The position numbers and the translations under genes are program-made. Below are positions 33,697-44,373 of a stretch of 64,000 nt of DNA, one piece after another. The DNA is from Phaeotremella fagi (Eukaryota > Basidiomycota > Tremellomycetes > Tremellales > Phaeotremellaceae), in the NCBI GenBank assembly GCA_001599715.1, contig BCHU01000003.1, forward strand, positions 1,364,001-1,428,000, in the 5' to 3' direction. The stretch's first letter is position 1, and each line of letters starts with the position of its first letter. The notes beneath the pieces are model-generated. The model had not been told where the DNA came from and searched no databases. It saw only the letters and a program-made list of their open reading frames with translations.

Positions 33697-36585
33697 ATGC
33701 TCATAAGAAATCTCATCAGGCATACCCCAAAAATCAATCTCAACTCATTAAATTCAATCAAAAATCTCAACCCACCCAAAAATAAATTCAACCAATTTCG
33801 ATTTTCAATCAGTAACCAATCAATCCCACGTACCATGTCAACGGCAGCTCATCCCGTTTCATCATCTGCAAAAGGTCCAGCGTTAGCTGAGAATCTCACG
33901 GCGGAAGCTGCAGCTGGTGGAGAAGTTTCTGCTTCTGCTGAGAAGAAAACTCCTAAAGACGCTAAACCTAAGGAGAAGAAGGAAAAGAAAGGTGGAAGTG
34001 GAGGTGCTACTGAGGTGAGTTTTGTCTTTGCTATCTTTAACGATCGATAGGGGCAGTGATTGACTTTGTTAGCTTTCGCCTCCTCCTGCTTACTTTGAAG
34101 AGCGTATAAAGATCTATAACGAGTATAAAGCGAAATACGATAAATTCGTTGCTGGTAAGTACAGATATCAACTTTACACTTGCATTACTAACAGAAAGCA
34201 GAGCAACCACGAGAACCTATTACCATCACTCTACCTAATGGTACATCAGTCGAGGGAACTGCATGGGAAACAACGCCATTACAAATTGCAAAAGGCATTT
34301 CAGTCTCACTCGCCGACAGAGTTATCATTTCAAAAATCAATAACCAACAACTCTGGGATCTTAACAGACCACTGGAAGCCTCATGTTCATTAGCTTTACT
34401 AGATTTCGATTCACCTGATAACAACTACGAAGCTAGACAAGTTTTCTGGCATTCGTCTGCTCATGTTATGGGTGAAGCTTGTGAGAGGTCAATGGAAGGT
34501 TGTTGTTTGGGTTATGGACCTCCTTTGGAAGAAGGTGGTTTCTTCTATGATATGGGTTTGGATAATGGAAAAACCTTGTCCCAAGATGATTATAAAGGGA
34601 TTGAGGATGTTTGTAAAATTGCTGTCAAGGAGAAACAACCTTTCGAAAGACTTGAATTGCCTAAGGAAGTACTTTTGGAGATGTTCAAGGTGGGTTAGGG
34701 TTGATTTTAGTGCTGACTGGATAGTACAACAAATACAAGCAACATTATATCAACGATAAAGTACCCGATGGAACCTCGTCTACAGTCTACAAATGTGGTC
34801 CACTTATCGATTTGTGTCTCGGTCCTCATGTCCCTCATACTGGACGCATAAAGTCGATCGCGGTTACGAAAGTGAGTTTTGATTATTTGCCTAGCTAACG
34901 AACAGAATTCTTCATCATACTTCTTGTCAGACGCCAAAAACGACACTCTTCAACGTATCTACGGAATGTCATTCCCTGATGCCAAGCAGATGGCAGAATA
35001 CAAAAAATATCTTGAAGAAGCTGCAAAGAGGGATCACAGAAAAATCGGTATTCAACAAGATCTCTGGATGTTCAATGACATCAGTCCTGGATCAGCCTTC
35101 TTCTTACCAATGGGTATGAGAATTTATAACACCCTGTTGGAATTCATCAAAGTGGGTAAAAACATTGATTCGGACTGACATCTACAGGGTGAATACCACA
35201 AGCGAGGTTATTCTGAAGGTGAGCTCTCGTTTAAAGGAGATCTACTGACTTTCCAGTCGGTTCTCCAAACATGTTCAACTCTAAACTATGGAAAACCTCT
35301 GGCCATTGGCAAAATTACTCTGAAGACATGTTCCGACTCAAGGTCGACGAAGACGAGTTCGGTTTGAAGCCCATGAATTGTCCTGGTCATTGTGTCATCT
35401 TTGATTCCAGAGACAGAAGTTATAAAGAACTTCCAATTCGTATGGCTGAGTTCGGTGTCCTCCATCGTAACGAAGCTTCAGGTGCTCTATCTGGTTTGAC
35501 CAGAGTTAGAAGATTCGTTCAAGATGATGGTAAGTCTCGGCATATGGAAACAATCAAACTAACAATCAGCCCATATTTTCTGTACTGCCGATCAAATTGA
35601 AGAAGAAATCAATGCCTGTTTCGATTTCTTAAAGGCAGTCTATGGTCTTTTCGGATTCGATTACAAGATTGGTTTGTCAACGAGGAACCCAAAGAAATGG
35701 ATGGGAGATTTAGCAGTTTGGGATAAAGCTGAAGATACGCTAAAAAACTGTCTCGAAAGGTTGTCACCAGGAAAATGGCATATCAACGAAGAGGACGCCG
35801 CGTTCTATGGACCAAAAGTGAGTTATAACACGAAATGGACTTGTCACTGAATGGTAGCTCGATATCACGTTGACGGACGCTTTGAAGAGAAATTGGCAAT
35901 GTGGTACTGTTCAAGTGAGATGAGAATTCTAATGTGTGATGGAGCTGACGAAAAGCTTGATTTCAATCTACCCAAAGCGTTTGATTTGAAATATCGCGCA
36001 GCGGAAGCTTCAGATGAACTTGGTCCTGGTAGTCAATTCCAACGTCCAGTCATGATCCACAGAGCATTGTTCGGTTCTTTGGAGCGTTTTATTGCAATTG
36101 TTACTGAATCTACTGCTGGGAAATGGTGAGTTTCAGTCTAATTTCAACTGGACAGGATATGATGTTGAATGGTTGTTCTTCATTTAGGCCATTCTGGCTT
36201 TCACCTAGACAAGTCATCGTTATTCCAGTCACGGCGATTTACAAAGATTACGCTATCAAAGTCGCCAAAACGTTCTGGGATCAAGGAATTTTCGCTGAAG
36301 CTGATTTATCTGATAACACTTTACCCAAGAAAATCAGAAACGGTCAAGTCGCTCAATGGAATTTCATCATGGGTGAGTGATATATCCAGCATGAATGGTG
36401 GGGGGAGTGAAAGCTAAAAGGTGTTTTTAGTCGTTGGTCAAACCGAATTCGATGCTCAAGCTGTGAACATCAGAAATCGTGATGACGAGATTCAAGGTCG
36501 TGAAGAGACAGTCGGTTTGGAGGATGCTTTGACTAAATTACTTGCCCTCAAGAAATCTAGATCGCCTGTTAATAAACTTGATTAG
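33697..36585 (+). CDS. THS1: Threonyl-tRNA synthetase, probable dual-targeted
   Basis: It charges tRNA-Thr with threonine. Domains in order: a TGS domain ([20 protein letters not shown]), the zinc-binding editing domain ([43 protein letters not shown]), the class II catalytic core ([55 protein letters not shown]) and the anticodon-binding domain ([44 protein letters not shown]). Two in-frame starts occur. ATG 33697 adds 46 residues rich in Asn/Lys/Arg/Ser with no Asp or Glu, like a mitochondrial presequence. ATG 33835, in good context (TACCATG), gives [11 protein letters not shown], the expected cytosolic start. About nine short introns are present, one of 41 nt just after CGTVQ. Stop TAG is at 36583-36585. 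Confidence 0.95.
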
Positions 36586-37402
36586 GTGGGAAGTAGAGTA
36601 AGCTGCTTTGAAGTGATGCAATGCATTTAGACCATGTTGGATTCTTAAGCATCAATCGAATTTAAGCTTGTTGTTCTTTACTTCCGTACATCCTTTTGCT
36701 TCCACTCCTCCACTTTGCTTATCGGAGTTGCGTCGGTTCACTAAAGATCTCTTATCTTAAAATAGTTGTCCCATGCGGTACCATCCACCTGCCAAGTCTA
36801 GAACAATCATTAAAATCTCCTGTTAGAGTTACCCTAACGAGCGCACCTGTCAACTTGGCAGGAACACGGTGAATTCCAACAAAGTAGAGATAAGGTGTAA
36901 ACTCCAACAAGCACGTTGTCGAGACAATCTATTTTTAGTGGTTGGTCCTTCATGGGAGACGGGCAACTGGTGGTCCAAGTTAACACCTTTGTCTGGACTT
37001 TCTGGGGTCGTACCAGTTATACATTGTCTGTACTAGCCTAAATGAGGAGAGCTTTTTTAACGTTGACAATCTGATATACAACGGAACGGAAATCCGTCGG
37101 TCAATTCTTTTCCAATTCATTGCTTCATGAGGAGCGGGGTATCATAGCACGGGGGTGTGGGACGTCATCTTTTCACACCGACAGGTAAAAAGTAGAAATT
37201 TACCCTTTGAACCTGAAGCTTGGCCTTTGATCGAATGTTTTACCTGGACTAGGAATTGCCAATCCAAACCCATCTCTTATCTCTATCGAACGGATTCTTC
37301 CGTCCAGCCCCAACCTATTTCGTATTTAATCCAACCAAGCCAACCGCTCCATAGCTAACCCTTCTTCCCCCCATTTCCAAAAAAGTATACACAATAACCA
37401 AA
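36586..37402 (+). promoter_or_regulatory. Permease upstream region with GATA-type sites
   Basis: This 817-base gene-free stretch precedes the amino-acid permease. It holds four GATAAG/CTTATC hexamers (36718-36723, 36751-36756, 36889-36894 and 37276-37281), the usual target of fungal GATA factors controlling nitrogen use. A near-palindrome CCTGTCAACTTGGCAGG lies at 36846-36862, with the related half CCTGCCAAG at 36788. No exon is supported. Regulatory function is inferred. Confidence 0.5.
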
Positions 37403-39300
37403 ATGACAACTAAAGAAGGAAGTTATAACTCTGATCCAGAGAAGTTTTCAATTACCGACGTTCAAGTCGCTCCTGCGCTCGAAGATCAAGCTCCAGGTGC
37501 TCCAGTTGAAGATCTCCATCGTCAACTTAAATCTAGACATGCTTCCATGTTGGCAGTCGGTGGCGCTATCGGTACGGGTTTGATTATCGGTTCAGGTGTT
37601 GGTTTGGCTCGTGCTGGTCCTGTTGGTCTTTTGATCGCTTTCCTTTACGTCGGTACACTATGTTATGCTATGATGGTTGTAAGTGGCACTTCTCCCGATT
37701 CTGTTCATTTCATCTCTCTCTCGACCACTACACCCTCCATCTCAGTCTCTCTACTTTTCACACTCTTACTTTCTTCCTGTCATTCCCATTGCTACTCTAC
37801 ACCATACTAACATCATCCCCAGGCACTCGGTGAAATGGCAGCCTACATCCCTCATCAAAGAGGTTTCCCAGGTCACGCTTCAAGATTCGTCAGTGAAGGT
37901 TTCGGTGGAATGACAGGTCTCTGTTACTACCTTAAATATCTACTTGGTACCCCAACCCAATACTCCGCTTGTGCCGTTATCTTAAACTATTGGATCCCTA
38001 ATTCCAGCGTCAACAATGGTGTCTGGGTAGCCATCTTCATCGTTATCACTGGAGCCATCCAATTCATGCCAGTCCGTTTCTTCGGTGAATTCGAAGTAAG
38101 TCCCTGCCGTATCTCCCAACCGTTCATATCAACTGATCAAGCTACCCTTTTAGTTCTGGTGTTCAACATTCAAAGTAATCGTACTTACAGGTTTAATGGT
38201 CATGGCCCTAGTCCTCGATTTAGGAGGTGGACCAACCCACGACAGATGGGGATTCAGAACATGGAGAGATCTCCCTTTCTCAACTTACCTCGTTTCAGGT
38301 GATCTAGGGAAATTCTGCGGTTTCGTCTCAGCCCTCATCACCGCCGTCTACTCCTACACCGGAACTGAAATGGTCGGTATCGCCCTCGGTGAAATGAAGA
38401 ACCCACGTAAGAACGTCGCTCGGGCCGTTAGAGCTTGTTTCTACCGTATCGTCTTCCTTTACTGTGGTTCAATCTTCTTTGTTGGTCTCATCGTTCCAGC
38501 CAATTCACCTCTTCTCCTTGCAGCTAATTCACAATCTACGAATGCCAACGCTTCACCCTTCGTTGTAGCCATCAATGTCGCTGGTATTTCGGTACTCCCA
38601 CATATCATCAACGCAGCTGCTTTGATCTTCGTTCTCTCAGCAGCAAACTCCGATGTATATGTCAACTCTCGTTCAATGTACATGTTGGCTTTGGACGGAA
38701 ACGCACCTAAAGTTTTCATGAAAACTAACCGAAACGGTACTCCCTGGGTAGCACTTTGTGTTTCTTTACTATTCTCATCTTTGGCTTTCACCACTGTTCA
38801 AACTTCCGCTTTTACCGTCTTCAAATATTTCGTTTCAGCCGTTACATTGATGAGTAAGTCGTCTTGAATTCGTTGTAGGGCTGTTCTAACTTTCACGCTT
38901 AGGTACGATCGCATGGATGAACATCTTCGTGTCACATTTACGTTTCGCGAAAGCAATGAAAGTTCAAGGAATTCCACGATCAGAACTCCCCTTCGCCTCC
39001 CGACTCAACCCTTACCTTTCATGGTGGGGTTTGATCGGAACAGCCATCATCTCAATCACCAAAGGTTTCGACGCTATCGTCGGTACATTCAACACCATCT
39101 CTTTCTGTGTCAACTACGTCGCTTTCCCAGTTGCAGTCTTCTCTTATATCGGTTACAGTCTTTATTGGAAGAGTTGGTTGATCGCTCCAGAGGATGTCGA
39201 TCTTACCACTGGAGTCCGTGACTACGATTCAGGAGAGATCGATGATCAAGCGCGTGAACCTGGGGTTTTGGGTTGGATCAAACATGTCTGGACTTCATAG
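37403..39300 (+). CDS. Amino-acid permease, YAT/APC family
   Basis: A plasma-membrane amino-acid/proton symporter of the yeast amino-acid transporter family. The cytosolic N-tail precedes RQLKSRHASMLAVGGAIGTG, the conserved TM1 region with a GTGL substrate motif. Further family marks are YYLKYLLGTPTQYSACAVIL, ALITAVYSYTGTEMVGIALG and EMKNPRKNVARAVRACFYRI. It then shows LSAANSDVYVNSRSMYMLA, followed by hydrophobic segments and a short C-tail ending WIKHVWTS, with TAG at 39298-39300. About twelve hydrophobic segments can be counted by eye. Four introns are visible: after CYAMMV (about 145 nt), after FFGEFE, after SAVTLMS, and one more. Length is about 570 residues, normal. Substrate preference cannot be read from the sequence. 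The upstream GATA sites suggest control by nitrogen source. Confidence 0.92.
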
Positions 39301-39445
39301 GTGTCAAGTGTTAGGAAGAGATGAGTGATAGTGGGTGGCTAGAATTAGGACTATAATTGTATGGCGAGAAAATTTTTGACTACGATTGTATGGCGTAAAA
39401 ATTGATAGCGGTTGAATGCAATGTTGCATTAAAAGACTATTCCTA

Positions 39446-40431
39446 CTATCCAAATACACTACCAAGTACGTCGTTGATACCAGCACCTTCAGTTTTGGCG
39501 TGAGAATCAACGACCTGCCGTTGTCTGTATTGCTTTTCGAAAACTTTCTTCTCCCCACCGTCGCCACTTCTCTCATTTTTGCCAACGACAACTGGCGTCT
39601 CCCCATCTTGTAAAGCCTTCCTAGCCTTTCTTTTATCTAGAACACGAGCTAGTTCAACGTTCTTCAAATATTCTCCTTGTTCAGTTCTGGATCTAGTGAT
39701 TTCAGCTCTTAGTCGGGCGGTGTGAGCTTGTCTTTCATAAGCTTTATTTAACGTCAGTTGTTTGGACTTCTATTTCTGGTGCCCGCCACAACTCACCAAC
39801 TTGTTCCCCTAGCATTTCCCATTTGAATCCAGAGAGATATTTCATTGTCCAAATATCATCTCTCCACCTAAACCAAAGTCAGATTCTTTATGTCTGAATT
39901 TGAAGATATCACTTACCTGTCACCTTTTTTACCACCGATAACTTGAGCATTCAACATCGAAGCTACAGTCTTCGCAACATTTTTATCAAGAAATTCTATC
40001 CAAGCCTCCGAAAAATTGGCAGCTGCATGTTTAACTCTTTTAGGTTGCTTAGAAGGATCAGATTGAGTCGGAGCTAAAACATTGATATCGATTAGTATCT
40101 GATTCGAATGCAGATCTAGATACATACCATCACGTCTTTGCGCATACACTTTCCCAACTTCTCCCCATCTTCCCATCAGATGTTTCACTTTCTGAGGCGT
40201 CATTCCTGGAGGTAATCTCGAGATGTAAACGATTCCAGGTACTTTGGTTTTGGTTTTGGTTTTTGATTTTGAAATTTTTGATTTCTTGGTTAATGGTAAT
40301 TGGGTTGTTGACGAGGAAGCTTCCGCGTTCAACTCGTTGAAGGCATTTGATGGGTCTTCATTATCACTAATTTCGACTTCTCTGGATTCTTCCTCGTCTC
40401 GTATTCTTTTTGTTGAATTCGTGGAAGGCAT
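39446..40431 (-). CDS. ESF2: ESF2/ABT1, pre-rRNA processing RRM protein
   Basis: Esf2/ABT1 belongs to the small-subunit processome and assists early 18S rRNA maturation in the nucleolus. The start at 40431 opens an acidic/lysine-rich N-tail. A single divergent RRM begins [20 protein letters not shown] and continues [37 protein letters not shown], then [20 protein letters not shown]. The region after it, [20 protein letters not shown] then [18 protein letters not shown], matches the family's C-terminal signature. It ends [10 protein letters not shown] with TAG at 39446-39448. Four exons; introns lie near 39845-39920, 39740-39800 and 40070-40130. Length is about 270 residues, usual for Esf2. 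It converges on the permease with about 145 bases between the ends. Confidence 0.92.
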
Positions 40432-40710
40432 CTTAGGTTTGATATGATGGATAACACAATGCGTGGTGAGATGTCAAAACATTTAGTGAATTGAAATTTT
40501 CTTTAAAAATGCGGCCCACTTTACGGTGGCACTTTCTGTACGAACTAGGTATTGTAGACTGGAGTACTAGAATCAAATATACCATGGGGCATATGCATTT
40601 GGTTCATCCTCTACATCTACAACTTAAGTCTTATGTGCATCACCCGGTTCATCTTAAATCCGTTCTCTCCGAGTACCAATTCACCCACCATAAGATCGAA
40701 CTACCACACA

Positions 40711-41321
40711 TCACTTGCTTCCAGAAGTGTATTGCGTTTGATCCCCACTCGATGAGGTGTATTGAGCATATCCGTCTCCTGTAAAGTGATCATTTCGTCA
40801 GATATCTCCTCGTATTATAACCACTATAACATCGGATTATTGTCCAGTCTAATCATTTTACTCCCAAATAATGGGATCCTGATACTATCGACTCTTTCAC
40901 ACGAAATTCGAAATCCACGATTAAACTCACCGGTGTTGTAATAAGTTGAACCGTCCGTGTTACTGTAGTAGTAAGATCCATCGGTACTTGAGAACAACAA
41001 AAAGTCAGTGGCCAGAATAAGAAACGTGAGGAACGATTTTTGAGACTCACTTGGAGTAACGATACCCATCACCGCCGTTATCTTCGTTGTGAGTGGTAGC
41101 ATAGCTGTTGCCCTGTAATATTAGTGTCAACATTGAACAGGGTCATATTCATTTCACGAAGAACAACGAAATCAATCAACCAATCATACAGTCAATCAAT
41201 CACACTCGTACAAGAACATTCGAAGCAAGTTCGAAATTGGAAGACTGAGTTAGGGTATTAAGGGTGGGTGACTCACTTGACCATTGGTTCCGTAACCTGT
41301 GGTTGTATCTTGGGAAGGCAT
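40711..41321 (-). CDS. Small Tyr/Ser/Asn-rich repeat protein, copy A
   Basis: A predicted protein of about 76 residues from four tiny exons. Start MPSQDTTTGYGTNGQ at 41321, then GNSYATTHNEDNGGDGYRYS, NTDGSYYYSNTDGSTYYNT, and last GDGYAQYTSSSGDQTQYTS ending GSK, with TGA at 40711-40713. Intron phases are 0, 2 and 1; the last intron (about 150 nt, GTGAGT...TTTACAG) is the longest. The core is a nine-residue repeat, YRYSNTDGS / YYYSNTDGS / TYYNTGDGY. No signal peptide or membrane segment is visible. From memory, similar small fungal proteins of unknown role exist, but I could not check this. Copies B and C nearby share the layout. Confidence 0.75.
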
Positions 41322-41813
41322 TTTCAAAATTGAAATTAACAAAGACTTATTGGAATGTATCAAGTTAGAACGTTATGCTGAAATAGATGTATGAAGGGAA
41401 AGAGATAAGGAATTTTGAGATGTGGAGTATTAAGCTGATTAGACTGGTTGACTGGACTGGTTCTCGGTCCTAAATGAAGCAATTGGCGTTACAATTCTCC
41501 GACGGTGGGTCTGATTGGTTACAAGTAAACAGCGATTTATCAAGGTAGTTTAGACATCGACACCTCAACGGAGTCCACACCAGTATCGTCTATGTACGAG
41601 TACTTATGTCTCGATCCAAAACCTCATAATCAATATTTGCGGCGTGGAAAATAGTCCATATCGTACCAAGCTACAACTTTTTAATCAACACCACTGTTAT
41701 CGACGACCATCAAATACCATCCTACAACATCCCTTCAACATTCACTTAACATTCACTCATCAAAACAGAAGTTAAAGCATCCACATCCCTTTTCCCCAAG
41801 GCAGACCCAAGAA
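41322..41813. other. Intergenic region between copies A and B
   Basis: About 490 bases containing the copy A promoter and the copy B 3' region. No exon is supported and no clear TATA box is seen. Confidence 0.4.
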
Positions 41814-42307
41814 TCAATTTTCTTCCTTTTTAGGAGACGAATTTGGACTCTCATACCCGCCGTATGCAGTTTGATCGCCATTTGATGACGTATACAGAGC
41901 TTTACCATCTCCTGTACTACTTTCAGATATTGTCAAAATCGCCTATGGATGCTTACCGTTGTTATAGTAAGTCGATCCGTTGGTGTTACTGTAGTAATAA
42001 GATCCGTTGGTGCTGGTACTACTGTTAGTATTCTATTGAATCATGCTGTAAGGCAACTAGGTGTGCCAGGAAAGACGGTGACTAACTTGGAATAATGATA
42101 TCCTACATTCCCGTTACTCTCGTTTCGAGTCGTTGTGTAATGGTTCCCCTAGGAGGGAGATTGAAGAACGTCAGTGACGGGGTTCACCTTACAGTATGGA
42201 GTTGACGTCAAAAGGTTTTGGCGACGACAAAATTGAGGTGGTGATATTGATCAGATTACTTACCTTACTATAATTCCGTACCCTGTGATGATATCCTTGG
42301 ATGACAT
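41814..42307 (-). CDS. Small Tyr/Ser/Asn-rich repeat protein, copy B
   Basis: A tandem paralogue of copy A with the same four-exon structure and phases 0, 2, 1. Exons read MSSKDIITGYGII, GNHYTTTRNESNGNVGYHYS, NTNGSYYYSNTNGSTYYNN, and GDGKALYTSSNGDQTAYGG plus the tail YESPNSSPKKEEN, with TGA at 41814-41816. The nine-residue repeat is YHYSNTNGS / YYYSNTNGS / TYYNNGDGK. The first intron offers overlapping donors in GTAAGGTAAGT. Only the upstream one keeps the reading frame; the consensus-better downstream one would truncate the protein. The second intron uses the less usual donor GTTAGT. Function is unknown. Confidence 0.7.
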
Positions 42308-42792
42308 TTCTGTATCAGTACGACATGTAATGGTAAGATAGATAAATGAGTATGGTAACTTTCTCTCATGGAAGCACTGACCCCATTTGAGACAAGAGGC
42401 GTCAAAATTTCCGAAGATAGTAACATGACTGACTGTTCGGGTAACCAAGTTTTTATATTATTGGTAACATTGCAACCGCCTAGATTGGAACAACGTTCTT
42501 ACAATTTGCCTACAAGACATCCTGTCGTAGGCTTCTACAAGAATTCATGTAATGTCTTGTCTTCTATCATGCATATGCCGAAAATCATTGTTCGTCTTGG
42601 TTCTATCGTCGACTTCTACTAGAATCCAAGTACCTTCTCTTCTACTATGATTATGCCGATAAAAATCATTTATTTTTCACCTCCCTTGATTGGACATCAT
42701 TTATTTGGGAGCCTTCTAAGCTTTCGAGTTGGAAAGATATGTAGACAGGCTTTTCTTTTTTTCTTCACTATCCACTATCATCTTTTGCCACC
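42308..42792. other. Intergenic region upstream of the orphan gene
   Basis: The 485 bases contain the copy B promoter on one strand and the orphan-gene promoter on the other. An imperfect direct duplication at 42524-42670 is annotated separately. No other exon is supported. Confidence 0.4.
42524..42670. repeat. Diverged tandem duplication of about 66 bp
   Basis: Unit 1 (about 42524-42589) and unit 2 (about 42605-42670) align along their length with scattered changes. Shared blocks include TTCTAC-AGAAT, TCTTCTA and ATATGCCG/TTATGCCG followed by AAAATCATT. They sit about 120 bases before the orphan gene's start. Confidence 0.65.
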
Positions 42793-43371
42793 ATGAACCA
42801 ACTTTCAAGTTATCTAATGTCAAAATTCAAATCAGACACCACTCCCAAATACGACTCAGAAAAGCCTTCTGTTGGGTATTGTGTTTCAATCGACAGAATC
42901 TGTTCCGAGGGGTCCAAGACTGCTACCTACGAGTTAATCACCATCAAGTGTTCAGAGAACTCAAAGATGATCGAGCCCGAGATATCTTACAGAATTTTAG
43001 AGGATACTGCTCTCACAACTCTCAACGACCCTGATCACCCGTACCTTGTTTCTTCGGAGCAAGCTGGTGGTATCCTTCAAACTCTATGGTGTGAATGCCA
43101 GAAGCTCCAAGAAGAGAACGCCAATACTCAAGTTCTATTCCATGATAACAAAATTTACCCAAGCTGGATGAGAAACGAGAAGGGAGAGGTAAGAAAGGTT
43201 TGTGAGGCTGATAAGTCTTACCGAATGTTCCCACAAGACAAGGTCTCCTCAATCGACAGAAAGTTTCTCTCAAAACATTTTCATCTCATTACCTTGCTTG
43301 AACCTAATCGCATTGGTCTAACTGCTTACGCTCGGGCTCAAGTTACGCCAGAAGCCAGCTCATGGGAGTGA
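42793..43371 (+). CDS. Hypothetical protein, intronless, 192 residues
   Basis: I do not recognise this protein. It is a single uninterrupted reading frame in a region where genes of similar size carry several introns. The start context GCCACCATGA is a textbook strong Kozak sequence. The protein begins MNQLSSYLMSKFKSDTTPKY and ends RAQVTPEASSWE before TGA (43369-43371). It is soluble and mixed in charge, with predicted strand-like and helical stretches and four or five cysteines (ICSEG, KCSEN, LWCECQKL, VCEAD). No signal peptide, membrane segment or known motif is visible. It lies between repeat-protein copies B and C. It may be a lineage-specific gene; a retroposed copy of a spliced gene is another possibility. 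Confidence 0.65.
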   Translation: MNQLSSYLMSKFKSDTTPKYDSEKPSVGYCVSIDRICSEGSKTATYELITIKCSENSKMIEPEISYRILEDTALTTLNDPDHPYLVSSEQAGGILQTLWCECQKLQEENANTQVLFHDNKIYPSWMRNEKGEVRKVCEADKSYRMFPQDKVSSIDRKFLSKHFHLITLLEPNRIGLTAYARAQVTPEASSWE

Positions 43372-44373
43372 GGGAAGTGTTAACATGCTTGGGGGAGGGA
43401 GTTTGTACAAAGAATAGTTCGTCTTAAATGCATCGTAGTATTAGTCTTCGACAAAGGACAGTGTCTGCCTCGGAGTTCCAGATGAGACCACTCCCTTGAA
43501 GCTCATAATTCTTGGATGACTACTCCTCTCACAAGTATGTTGAGTGTGGCAAAGATATAGGCGATCTACAGTAATTAGTCTGTTCATAAGTCGAAACTTT
43601 TACTCTTCGTTAGTTATCGTATATCAAAGCTGAAGAGTGAAAGTATGAATCTATTGTAAATCGAAGCTGAATAGTAGAGCAGTTTATCTCAGAAACAATA
43701 CTGTCAAGTGTACATAGTAACCGTGAGACATGTAAAAGACGTCAACATTCCTCTGTTCCACCACACACGATTCTTGATACTGACCACTCGGTCTCAAAAA
43801 TTCGTGGATGCCGTTTCATGCATGCATCCTATGTTAATGCTTCGAACCCATCATTCCCATTTACCCCTACAGACAACATGTATGTTCGAATTCACCACGT
43901 GGTTTCAAGCTCTCTTCTTCTCTCTGCCTTATATATCGTGTTCATGGCCACTCGATTTTTATGGAATCAGCTCCCTCTTTCTACCACTCACGATTCGTGT
44001 TACTGGCCATCCAAAACGAGAAGATGAAAAAAAACTTACGTAATTTATTAGTTTTTCTCCAAACGGCACTGCCACATTGGAATCTGCTGTTGCTGATTAT
44101 CGAGAAAGAGACTTCATTCGATAGTCATGACTTTTACGAACACCACTGAGATGAAACAGGTACTGCAAGAGTACCTTGCACAATATCAAAGCACCTTTGA
44201 TGACTCGGAGGATTGATGACGCCCAGCGCGGCTTGGGCTGTTGGAGGACATATATATACCTCTGTGTCTACTCTTGTTTCCTAACAATTCTTTCCCTTTT
44301 TTATTTTCTCTCTTTCTATTTTCACTCATACTCTTTTCCAGCTATTTTATTACACACTGATCGAATATACTAA
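43372..44373. other. Gene-free stretch upstream of copy C
   Basis: About 1 kb without a supported exon. It contains an ACCACGTGGT palindrome at 43895-43904, identical to the one upstream of GSK3. A TATA element is annotated at 44251-44260. Confidence 0.4.
44251..44260 (+). promoter_or_regulatory. TATA element upstream of copy C
   Basis: An alternating ATATATATAC tract lies about 115 bases before the copy C start codon and is followed by a pyrimidine-rich leader. The position fits a core promoter; this is inferred. Confidence 0.4.

Noticed and set aside
43708..44149. Plus-strand open frames upstream of copy C
   Set aside because: Several overlapping frames share the stretch and none has coding-like composition. 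The region is better explained as promoter DNA.
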